Shown one piece after another: positions 8,006 to 14,570 of a stretch of DNA of 40,799 nt. A program made the position numbers and the translations under genes. A model generated the notes under the pieces. The model worked only from the letters and a program-made list of their open reading frames with translations, was not told the origin of the DNA and ran no database searches. Every line of letters starts with the position of its first letter. Positions within the stretch are counted from its first letter, which is position 1. Source of the stretch: Streptomyces colonosanans (GTDB lineage: Bacteria; Actinomycetota; Actinomycetes; Streptomycetales; Streptomycetaceae); contig NZ_MLYP01000109.1 of assembly GCF_001866645.1 (NCBI RefSeq), positions 1 through 40,799 of the forward strand. The letters are read 5' to 3'.

Positions 8006-8851
8006 ATGGGCAGCCACACGGACTCCTTGCCGACGCCCGCGACCCCCGCCGGGCGTGACGGTCTCGACGCCATCCTCGCGCGGCCCGGCCGGGCCGTCCT
8101 CGCGTTCGACTTCGACGGGACACTCGCCCCGATCGTCCCCGACCCCGACCAGGCCCGCGCCCACCCCGACGCGGTCCCCGCCCTCGCGGCCGTCGCTCCG
8201 AAGGTCGCCTCGGTCGCGGTGCTCACCGGCCGCCCCGCCGGCGTCGCCGTCCGCCAGGGCGGCTTCGCGGGCGTACCCGGCCTCGAACACCTGGTCGTTC
8301 TCGGGCACTACGGGGCAGAACGCTGGGACGCACGTACCGGCACCGTCACCGCCCCGGCCCCGCATCCCGGAGTCGCCGCCGTCCGTGCCGAACTGCCCGG
8401 TTTCCTGGACGGGATCGGCGCCTGGCGGGGCACCTGGATCGAGGAGAAGGGGCGCGCGCTCGCCGTCCACACCCGTCGCGCCGAGGACCCGCAAGCCGCC
8501 TTCGAGGGCCTGCGTGAACCCCTCGCCGAACTCGCCGCCCGCCACGGTCTGATCGTCGAACCCGGCCGCCTCGTCCTGGAGCTGCGCCCGCCGGGCATGG
8601 ACAAGGGCGCGGCCCTGCTGGAGTACGTCCGCGAGATTGGTGCCGAAGCGGTCCTGTACGCCGGGGACGACCTCGGCGACCTCGCCGCCTTCGCCGCCGT
8701 CGGCAAGCTGCGCTCCGACGGCGTCCGGGGCCTGCTCGTCTGCAGCGGCAGCGACGAGGTCGCCGAACTGGCGAAGCGGGCGGACCTGGTGGTGGACGGC
8801 CCGGCAGGGGTCGTCCACTTCCTGAGGACCTTGGCGCACCGGCTCGACTGA
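8006..8851 (+). CDS. otsB: Trehalose-6-phosphate phosphatase
   Basis: A 281-residue HAD-superfamily phosphatase. Motif I is LAFDFDGTLAPIV (nucleophile Asp in DFDGT) at about 33-42, motif II is VAVLTGRPAG, and the C-terminal motif is YAGDDLGDLAAF with metal-binding Asp residues. It dephosphorylates trehalose-6-phosphate to trehalose in the cytosol. The ATG at 8006 (MGSHTDSL) gives the usual family length; longer upstream frames run through the DUF3263 gene and are rejected. It is convergent with otsA (55-bp gap), so the two steps of the OtsA-OtsB pathway are adjacent but on opposite strands. Confidence 0.93.
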   Translation: MGSHTDSLPTPATPAGRDGLDAILARPGRAVLAFDFDGTLAPIVPDPDQARAHPDAVPALAAVAPKVASVAVLTGRPAGVAVRQGGFAGVPGLEHLVVLGHYGAERWDARTGTVTAPAPHPGVAAVRAELPGFLDGIGAWRGTWIEEKGRALAVHTRRAEDPQAAFEGLREPLAELAARHGLIVEPGRLVLELRPPGMDKGAALLEYVREIGAEAVLYAGDDLGDLAAFAAVGKLRSDGVRGLLVCSGSDEVAELAKRADLVVDGPAGVVHFLRTLAHRLD

Positions 8852-8864
8852 GAGCGACCCGGCA

Positions 8865-8895
8865 GGGGCGCGGGGAACCTGCCGGCCCGCGCCCC
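8865..8895. terminator. Bidirectional terminator hairpin between otsB and otsA
   Basis: GGGGCGCGGG and CCCGCGCCCC form a perfect 10-bp stem around an 11-base loop, between two convergent stops. Confidence 0.7.
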
Positions 8896-8906
8896 GCGTA
8901 CGGCCC

Positions 8907-10337
8907 TCAAACCTCCAGCGCGGCCAACTGATCCAGGAACCACCGGCCAGGCGGCAGCGCCGTGGCCCGAGCGGCCAGCGCCTTCGTACGCTCGGCGCGC
9001 TCCTTCGCGGGCATCGACAGGGCCTCGTGCAGCGCCGCCGCGGTGCCCCCGATGTCGTACGGGTTCACCGTCACCGCGTCGTCGCCCAGTTCCTCATGCG
9101 CCCCCGCCTCCCGCGACAGCACCAGCGCACAGCCCTCGTCGGAGACCACCGGGACCTCCTTGGCCACCAGGTTCATGCCGTCCCGGATCGGGTTGACCAG
9201 GGCCACGTCCGCCAGCCGGTAGGCGGCCAGCGAGCGCGCGAAGTCGTCCTTCACATGCAGTTCCACGGGGGTCCAGTCCGGCGTCCCGTAGCGGGAGTTG
9301 ATCTCCTCCGCGATGCGCCGGACCTCCGCCGTGTACGCACGGTAGACGGCCAGGTCCTGCCGGGACGGGTAGGCGAAGGCGACATGGACGACCCGTTCGC
9401 GCCACTCGGGGCGCGACTGGAGCAACTCCTCGTACGCCAGCAGCCCTCGCACGATGTTCTTCGACAGTTCCGTGCGGTCCACCCGCACGATCGTCCTGCG
9501 GGGTGTTCCATCGGGCGCCGAGCCGATCTGCTTGCGCAGCACGGCCATCCGCTCGTCCACGTCCGGCCGGTGCGCCCGCTCCCGCAGGAAGTCCGCGTCC
9601 GCGCCCAGACCGTGGACACCGACGCGCGTGCCCGAGGGGATACCGGGGCCGAGCACCGCATGGCAGCAGTCCGTGAACGCGTCCGCCCACCGCCGGGTGA
9701 GGAACGCCGCCCGGTCCGCGCCCAGGATCCCGCCGAGCACCTGCGCCGCGATGTCGTCCGGCAGCAGCCGGAAGTACTCCGGCGGCGCCCACGGTGTGTG
9801 CGAGAAGTGGCCGATCCGCAGGTCGGGCCGCAGGCCGCGGAGCATCCGGGGGGTCAGGGCGAGGTGGTAGTCCTGGACCAGGACCGCCGCGCCCTCGGCC
9901 GCCTCCTGGGCCAGCGCCTCGGCGAACGCCCGGTTGTACGCCTCGTACGACGCCCACTGCCGCCGGAACTCCTTGTCGAAGACCGGCTCCAGCGGCGTCT
10001 GGTACAGCATGTGGTGCACGAACCACAGCACCGAGTTCGCGATGCCGTTGTACGCGTCCGCGTGCACCCCCGGGTCGATGCCGAGCATCCGGACGCGCTG
10101 CCCGCCCGTCTCCGACGGGTCCAGCGCCCCGCCGGTGCGGCGCACGGCCTCGCGGTCGCCGTCGCCCAGGGCCGAGCAGACCCAGACAGCGTCCGCGTCC
10201 GGACCGATCGCCGACAGGCCCGAGACCAGCCCGCCCCCGCCGCGCCTGGCCATGAGCGCCCCGGTCTCGGTCCGGGCGTACGAGACCGGGCCGCGGTTGG
10301 ACGCGACGAGGATGCGAGCGCCTTGCGTGACAGCCAT
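8907..10337 (-). CDS. otsA: Trehalose-6-phosphate synthase (GT20)
   Basis: A 476-residue GT-B glycosyltransferase that joins UDP- or GDP-glucose to glucose-6-phosphate. Signatures: ILVASNRGPVSY at the N-terminus, RRGGGGLVSGL, VQDYHLALTPRMLR, GHFSHTPWAPPEYFRLLP, RVDRTELSKNIVRGLLAYEELL and, near the C-terminus, the acidic donor-site motif DGMNLVAKE. Length and motif order are normal. ATG (MAVTQGARILVASN) is the sensible start because the first strand follows at once. With otsB it makes trehalose, a stress protectant and spore reserve in streptomycetes. gpgS lies upstream on the same strand with a 113-bp gap and could share its transcript. Confidence 0.95.
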   Translation of the reverse strand: MAVTQGARILVASNRGPVSYARTETGALMARRGGGGLVSGLSAIGPDADAVWVCSALGDGDREAVRRTGGALDPSETGGQRVRMLGIDPGVHADAYNGIANSVLWFVHHMLYQTPLEPVFDKEFRRQWASYEAYNRAFAEALAQEAAEGAAVLVQDYHLALTPRMLRGLRPDLRIGHFSHTPWAPPEYFRLLPDDIAAQVLGGILGADRAAFLTRRWADAFTDCCHAVLGPGIPSGTRVGVHGLGADADFLRERAHRPDVDERMAVLRKQIGSAPDGTPRRTIVRVDRTELSKNIVRGLLAYEELLQSRPEWRERVVHVAFAYPSRQDLAVYRAYTAEVRRIAEEINSRYGTPDWTPVELHVKDDFARSLAAYRLADVALVNPIRDGMNLVAKEVPVVSDEGCALVLSREAGAHEELGDDAVTVNPYDIGGTAAALHEALSMPAKERAERTKALAARATALPPGRWFLDQLAALEV

Positions 10338-10450
10338 GCCACGAAACCTAGCCCGGCCCTGAAACGCTCAAACGCGCGCTTCGGCCGTCTGCGGAACCGG
10401 GACGAGTGCGGCGTATCGGGCGTCGCGGCGGCGCCGTACCGGCGGGAGGC

Positions 10451-11422
10451 TCAGGCCGCCTTCCGGTCCACGTACTCCTCGATCTCCGTCATCGGCGGAC
10501 GCTCCTTCGTGTCCACCGCGTACGTGCGCGGCTCGAAGCCCGCCTCGCCCCGTTCGAACTGGGTGAGGGAGGGGCGGATCAAATGACCGCGGGCCAGGCG
10601 GAGCTGTGCGGTGCGGTAGATCGCGGCAGCCATACGGCCCAGCGCCTGGCCGTCCTGATGGCGGTGCTTGCGCACACCGACATCGACCTGGGCGAGGGCG
10701 TCCAGGCCCACCAGATGCAGGGCGTCGACCAGCATCCCCAGTTCCACCCCGTACCCCACCGGGAAGGGGAGCCGCTCCAGCAGGGAGCGGCGGGCCGCGT
10801 ACTCACCGCCGAGGGGCTGGACGAAACCGGCCAGCAGCGGCCAGTGCATGTTGAGCAGCGGTCGCGCCATCAACTCGGTGACCCGGCCGCCCTGGCCCGC
10901 CGCGGTCGTGCCCGAGGAGTCCTCACCGGACAGGGTCAGCGGCCGGTCGTACATCGCCTTCACGAGGTCCACGCCCGGGTCCGTGAGCAGCGGGCCCACG
11001 ATCCCGCGGACGAAGTTGGACGAGAACTCCTTCAGGTCCGCGTCGATGAAGCAGATGATGTCACCGCGGGTGACGAGCAGGGAGCGCCACAGGACCTCGC
11101 CCTTGCCGGGCACGGCCGGGATGCGCGGCAGGATCGTGTCGCGGTGCACCACCCTCGCCCCGGCCGCCGCGGCCACCTCGGACGTGCGGTCCGTGGAGCC
11201 CGAGTCGACGACGACGACCTCGTCGACCAGCGGAACCCGCTGCATGAGGTCACGGCGGATGACGGCGATGATCTCGCCGACCGTCTCCTCCTCGTCGAGT
11301 GCGGGCAGCACGACACTGACCGACGAGCCCGAGGCGCGTTTCGCGGCCAGGATCCTGTCGAGCGGGCGATCGGTCACGGACCAGGAGCGAGTGCTCAGCC
11401 AGCGCTCGACTTCTTCCAGCAC
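10451..11422 (-). CDS. gpgS: Glucosyl-3-phosphoglycerate synthase (GT81)
   Basis: A 323-residue GT-A glycosyltransferase. Motifs: VSVVLPALDEEETVGEII (about 35-52), VVVVDSGSTDRTSE, VPGKGEVLWRSLLVTRGDIICFIDADLKEF (metal site DAD) and GYGVELGMLVDALHLVGLDALAQVDVGVRKHRHQ, all characteristic of GpgS. It transfers glucose from a nucleotide-glucose donor to 3-phosphoglycerate. In mycobacteria this starts methylglucose lipopolysaccharide synthesis; elsewhere it starts the compatible solute glucosylglycerate. No GpgP-type phosphatase is in the window. It lies upstream of otsA on the same strand, forming a sugar-osmolyte neighbourhood. Confidence 0.88.
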   Translation of the reverse strand: MLEEVERWLSTRSWSVTDRPLDRILAAKRASGSSVSVVLPALDEEETVGEIIAVIRRDLMQRVPLVDEVVVVDSGSTDRTSEVAAAAGARVVHRDTILPRIPAVPGKGEVLWRSLLVTRGDIICFIDADLKEFSSNFVRGIVGPLLTDPGVDLVKAMYDRPLTLSGEDSSGTTAAGQGGRVTELMARPLLNMHWPLLAGFVQPLGGEYAARRSLLERLPFPVGYGVELGMLVDALHLVGLDALAQVDVGVRKHRHQDGQALGRMAAAIYRTAQLRLARGHLIRPSLTQFERGEAGFEPRTYAVDTKERPPMTEIEEYVDRKAA

Positions 11423-11612
11423 GGTCTGCGGCTCCTCACATTCGTACGACTGGGGTCAGGGAAGGTGTCTCAAACAAGTGTCCGCATGACCCATCTCGCG
11501 CTTCGGACGACTATCTCAACTCTCCCGGCCTTCGGTTACAGTCTTGAACATTGCCGGTGACCCTCCCATGGCGGGGGGCCGCGGCATGTACCAGTGAAAC
11601 AACCGCATACAG

Positions 11613-11752
11613 CTCATCCAGAGGGGCAGAGGGAAACGGCCCGGTGAAGCCCCGGCAACCCTCCAGTCGGCTCTCGTCGTTCAACGCGAGGCTCCCGGCT
11701 AGGGAAGGTGCCAAATCCGTCTCATGGCGAAATGCGTCGTGAGGAAGATGAG
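11613..11752 (+). promoter_or_regulatory. SAM-I (S-box) riboswitch upstream of metM
   Basis: P1 is closed by CTCATC (11613-11618) and GATGAG (11747-11752). Inside lie the conserved S-box blocks: AGAGGGGCAGAGGGA near 11620-11634, the GGCCC...TGAAGCC...GGCAACC block at 11639-11660, and GGTGCCAAATCC at 11707-11718. The P1 3' strand directly abuts the purine-rich AGGAGAAAGG at 11751-11760, 12 bases before the ATG at 11773. SAM-stabilised P1 could therefore hide the RBS; translational control is inferred. An OFF switch fits a homocysteine-forming gene better than one for threonine. Confidence 0.9.
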
Positions 11753-11772
11753 GAGAAAGGGCCTCGCCTGTC

Positions 11773-13053
11773 ATGGCTGTGCACACCGTTGCAAGCGTCA
11801 CCAATCCTGTGGATCTCGGGCCTGCCGCAGCCCTCTCCTGCCGCGAGTGCGGTCACCGTGTGCCCCTCGGCCCGGTCTTCGCCTGCGAGGAGTGCTTCGG
11901 CCCGCTGGAGATCGCGTACGACTTCTCGGGCTACGACACCGAGGAACTGCGCAAGCGGATCGAGGCGGGCCCCGCGAACATCTGGCGCTATGCGCCCCTC
12001 CTGCCGGTCCCGGCGGACGTCGCCGACAAGCCGAACCTCAACCCCGGCTGGACCAAGCTCGTCAAGGCCGACCACCTGGCGCGCGAGCTGGGCGTCACCG
12101 GCGGGCTCTATGTGAAGGACGACTCCGGCAACCCGACGCACTCCTTCAAGGACCGCGTCGTCGCCCAGGCGCTGGAGGCGGCACGCGCCTTCGGCTTCAC
12201 CACCCTCTCCTGCTCCTCCACCGGCAACCTCGCGGGCGCGGTCGGCGCCGCCGCGGCCCGGGCCGGTCTGCGCTCCTGCGTCTTCATCCCGCACGACCTG
12301 GAACAGGGCAAGGTCGTCATGGCCGCGATCTACGGGGGCGACCTGGTCGGCATCGAGGGCACCTACGACGATGTGAACCGCTTCTGCTCGGAGCTGATCG
12401 GCGACCCGGCCGGCGAGGGCTGGGGCTTCGTCAACGTCAACCTCCGTCCGTACTACGCGGAGGGGTCGAAGACCCTGGCGTACGAGATCGCCGAGCAGCT
12501 GGGCTGGTGGCTGCCCGACCAGATCGTGGTCCCGGTCGCCTCCGGCTCCCAGCTCACGAAGATCGACAAGGGTCTGCAGGAGCTGATCAGGCTCGGGCTC
12601 GTCGAAGACAGGCCGTACCGGATCTTCGGTGCGCAGGCCGAGGGCTGCTCGCCGGTGTCCGTCGCGTTCAAGGGCGGCCACGACGTCGTGCGGCCGCAGA
12701 AGCCGGACACGATCGCCAAGTCGCTGGCGATCGGCAACCCCGCGGACGGCCCGTACGTCCTCGACATCGCGCGCCGCACGGGCGGCGCGGTGGAGGATGT
12801 GACGGACGCGCAGATCGTCGACGCGATCAAGCTGCTCGCCCGCACCGAGGGCATCTTCGCGGAGACCGCGGGCGGTGTGACGGTGGGTGTGACGCGCAAG
12901 CTCATCGAGAACGGCGTCCTCGACCCGACGAAGACGACGGTCGTCCTCAACACCGGGGACGGCCTCAAGACCCTCGACGCGGTGGCCGGTACCGGACTGA
13001 CCGCGACGATCCGTCCGAACCTCGACTCCTTCAAAGAAGCCGGCCTCGTCTGA
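11773..13053 (+). CDS. metM: Threonine-synthase-like PLP enzyme; probable O-phosphohomoserine-dependent homocysteine synthase MetM
   Basis: A 426-residue fold-type II PLP enzyme usually annotated threonine synthase. The N-terminus carries two CxxC pairs (C23/C26 and C38/C41), a zinc-ribbon-like domain. The PLP lysine is K126 in NPTHSFKD and the phosphate loop is SSTGNLAG at 148-155. Two context features point away from threonine synthesis: the SAM-I riboswitch in its leader and the sulfur-carrier gene directly downstream. From memory, MetM in Streptomyces uses O-phosphohomoserine plus thiocarboxylated carrier MetO to make homocysteine, and this locus matches that pair. A separate hom-thrC-thrB locus is known in S. 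coelicolor but lies outside this window. The PLP family call is near certain; the MetM call is strong but indirect. Confidence 0.82.
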   Translation: MAVHTVASVTNPVDLGPAAALSCRECGHRVPLGPVFACEECFGPLEIAYDFSGYDTEELRKRIEAGPANIWRYAPLLPVPADVADKPNLNPGWTKLVKADHLARELGVTGGLYVKDDSGNPTHSFKDRVVAQALEAARAFGFTTLSCSSTGNLAGAVGAAAARAGLRSCVFIPHDLEQGKVVMAAIYGGDLVGIEGTYDDVNRFCSELIGDPAGEGWGFVNVNLRPYYAEGSKTLAYEIAEQLGWWLPDQIVVPVASGSQLTKIDKGLQELIRLGLVEDRPYRIFGAQAEGCSPVSVAFKGGHDVVRPQKPDTIAKSLAIGNPADGPYVLDIARRTGGAVEDVTDAQIVDAIKLLARTEGIFAETAGGVTVGVTRKLIENGVLDPTKTTVVLNTGDGLKTLDAVAGTGLTATIRPNLDSFKEAGLV

Positions 13054-13070
13054 CCGCCCCTGCGCCCACC

Positions 13071-13126
13071 CGTCACCCGGCCACCACCCCTCAACGAGCC
13101 CGCTTCGCGGGCGCGCATCTTGCGCC
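13071..13126. repeat. Intergenic repeat copy 1 in the metM-metO gap
   Basis: A block running CGTCACCCGGCC...AACGAGCCCGCTTCGCGG, followed by GCGCGC-N5-GCGCCC. It contains hairpin GCCCGC-TTC-GCGGGC (13098-13112). A roughly 90% identical copy lies at 14338-14378 and a partial one at 14301-14336. The hairpin falls between metM and metO and may alter their relative expression. Confidence 0.55.
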
Positions 13127-13159
13127 CATCAGCCCTGCCCAGACCGGAGGTCACACCGC

Positions 13160-13435
13160 ATGAGCGTCACCGTCCGTATCCCCACCATCCTGCGCACCTA
13201 CACCGGCGGCCAGGCCGAGGTGAGCGCCCAGGGCGCCACCCTCGCCGAGGTCATCGACGACCTGGAGAAGAACCACACCGGGATCTCGGCCCGCGTCCTG
13301 GACGACCAGGGCACGCTGCGCCGCTTCGTCAACGTGTACGTGAACGACGACGACGTCCGCTTCGAGCAGGGCCTTCAGACGGCGACGCCGGACGGCGTGG
13401 GCGTCTCCATCATCCCGGCCGTCGCCGGTGGCTGA
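13160..13435 (+). CDS. metO: MoaD/ThiS-like sulfur-carrier protein, probable MetO
   Basis: A 91-residue ubiquitin-fold protein (MSVTVRIPTILRTYTGGQAEV..., VNVYVNDDDVRF, GVSIIPAVAGG) ending exactly in Gly-Gly. The exposed diglycine is the site of adenylation and thiocarboxylation in MoaD, ThiS and CysO. It has its own RBS (GGAGG) and starts 106 bp after metM. The thiocarboxylate would deliver sulfide to MetM. No E1-like activating enzyme, sulfurtransferase or JAMM protease is in the window, so those steps must be supplied elsewhere. A CysO-like role with CysM is an alternative, but the metM neighbour and SAM riboswitch favour methionine synthesis. Confidence 0.82.
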   Translation: MSVTVRIPTILRTYTGGQAEVSAQGATLAEVIDDLEKNHTGISARVLDDQGTLRRFVNVYVNDDDVRFEQGLQTATPDGVGVSIIPAVAGG

Positions 13436-13448
13436 CGGGCACTCGGAC

Positions 13449-13496
13449 GCGTGATCACGGCTCTCGGCCGTGCCGGGCACGGAGAGCCCATCACGC
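13449..13496 (+). terminator. Long terminator hairpin after metO
   Basis: Nested arms pair across the region: GCGTGAT with ATCACGC, GGCTCTC with GAGAGCC, and an inner CGTGC-CGG-GCACG. It starts 14 bp after the metO stop and closes the riboswitch-metM-metO unit. Confidence 0.8.
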
Positions 13497-13514
13497 GGTA
13501 GCCGCGTCATTGAT

Positions 13515-13556
13515 GCAGTGCCCTCTCCGCGAGAGAAGCGGAGGGGGCAATTCTGC
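13515..13556. other. Structured leader hairpin upstream of cold-shock gene
   Basis: GCAG/CTGC outer arms enclose TGCCCTCTCCGC and GCGGAGGGGGCA (11 pairs plus one G-T) around a 7-base loop. It lies in the 471-bp gap 13436-13906, which also holds a GAATTCG-GG-CGAATTC palindrome at 13702-13717 and is visibly richer in A+T than its surroundings. No convincing gene is present. The region may be a second terminator, a small RNA, or a folded 5' leader of the cold-shock mRNA. Confidence 0.45.
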
Positions 13557-13906
13557 GGGATTGAGCACGGTACAGTTGGGGAACGCGCTCACGGCCTTTC
13601 CGCCGGGCGCATTGAGTTCCAGCCCTGCACCCGGCAAGAAATAGCCAAAGTCTGCAGGGCTTTTGCGCCATTCGCTCCGTTTGCGAGGCCCGACTTGCCC
13701 TGAATTCGGGCGAATTCTCCGTATATTCCCGATCGGCCATGCCCGGATTTCTCGTCCGACTGACCTGTTGCAGACGGCAGTTGGACAGATACATTCAGCC
13801 GCGGTCGACGCGTTCCGGCGCACGCCCCCAATCCTTGGGGGGTGAGGTCTGACCCGGATCCGCGAGGTGTGGATCTGCGCAAGGGCCAGTAATAGGGGAG
13901 TTAGGC

Positions 13907-14110
13907 ATGGCTCAGGGCACCGTCAAGTGGTTCAACGCGGAGAAGGGGTACGGCTTCATCGCGGTCGACGGTGGTGCGGATGTTTTCGTCCACTACAGCG
14001 CCATCCAGATGGACGGCTACCGCACTCTGGAAGAGGGTCAGCGGGTCGAGTTCGAGATCTCGCAGGGTCAGAAGGGGCCGCAGGCGGACATGGTCCGCAT
14101 GGCCGGCTGA
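13907..14110 (+). CDS. Cold-shock domain protein (CspA family)
   Basis: A 67-residue single cold-shock domain. RNP1 is KGYGFI (residues 14-19) and RNP2 is VFVHY (27-31); the start is the standard MAQGTVKWFNAEKGYGFI. It binds single-stranded RNA or DNA and probably melts mRNA structure. RBS GGGGAG lies 8-12 bases upstream of the ATG. The position between metO and groEL2 corresponds, from memory, to the scoF-type cold-shock gene near groEL2 in S. coelicolor. A long low-GC upstream region with hairpins suggests post-transcriptional control of the kind known for csp mRNAs. Confidence 0.95.
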   Translation: MAQGTVKWFNAEKGYGFIAVDGGADVFVHYSAIQMDGYRTLEEGQRVEFEISQGQKGPQADMVRMAG

Positions 14111-14144
14111 AGTTGCGCGCCGACGACTGAACTGTTCGACGTGT

Positions 14145-14182
14145 CGAGGGGCTCGTATCCCACCAGGGATACGGGCCCCTCG
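14145..14182 (+). terminator. Terminator after cold-shock gene
   Basis: CGAGGGGC-T-CGTATCCC pairs with GGGATACG-G-GCCCCTCG around a 4-base loop, giving 16 pairs with one mismatch, 35 bp after the stop. Confidence 0.85.
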
Positions 14183-14300
14183 GTCTGTCGGGAACCTGCC
14201 GGCCGGCGGAGCGCGGGCGCCCCCACCTGCGGATCGTGCCGCCGTCGCCCCGTAACCCCGAGAGCTGCCCGAGTCCGTCCGCCGCCTGGTCGCCACGCCT

Positions 14301-14385
14301 CATCGAGCCCGCTTCGCGGGGCGCGCCCTGCGCCCCCCGTCACCCGACCGCCACCCCCCAACGAGCCCGCTTTCGCGGAAGCGCC
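14301..14385. repeat. Intergenic repeat copies 2 and 3 upstream of groEL2
   Basis: Two partial copies of the 13071-13126 repeat lie in tandem: CGAGCCCGCTTCGCGGG followed by GCGCGC...GCGCCC at 14301-14336, then a CGTCACCCG-CC-CCACCCC...AACGAGCCCGCTTTCGCGG copy at 14338-14378. They sit between the cold-shock terminator and the CIRCE region; the rest of the 460-bp gap 14111-14570 shows no gene. Confidence 0.55.
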
Positions 14386-14402
14386 TTGCACTCGACGGGG
14401 GC

Positions 14403-14447
14403 GAGTGCTAATCATTGGCGTTAGCACTCTGAAGGTGAGAGTGACAA
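14403..14447. promoter_or_regulatory. CIRCE operator region with three half-sites (HrcA)
   Basis: Three 9-mers alternate orientation at exact 9-bp spacing: GAGTGCTAA (14403-14411), TTAGCACTC (14421-14429), GAGTGACAA (14439-14447). The second and third form a canonical CIRCE (TTAGCACTC-N9-GAGTGCTAA) with two mismatches in the right arm; the first and second form a perfect but everted copy. HrcA repression of groEL via CIRCE is established in Streptomyces. Confidence 0.9.
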
Positions 14448-14570
14448 AGAAGGACCGGGTCGGTGAGGCCGCGGGTCGGGTGGGGCAAGGAACCACCGGC
14501 CGGGGCCGTCCGTCGCGGGCGCGGGCGCGGTCCGAAGTCATCACCCCCAGTCCTGGGAGGACCACTTCAC

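Noticed and set aside
11773..13053. Simple annotation as threonine synthase (thrC)
   Set aside because: The SAM riboswitch and the adjacent Gly-Gly sulfur carrier point to homocysteine synthesis; the thrC name would be right only if no other threonine synthase exists in the genome.
13491..13823. A 110-codon minus-strand frame in the cold-shock leader region
   Set aside because: No RBS, no family resemblance, and its codons do not show the third-position G/C bias of neighbouring genes.
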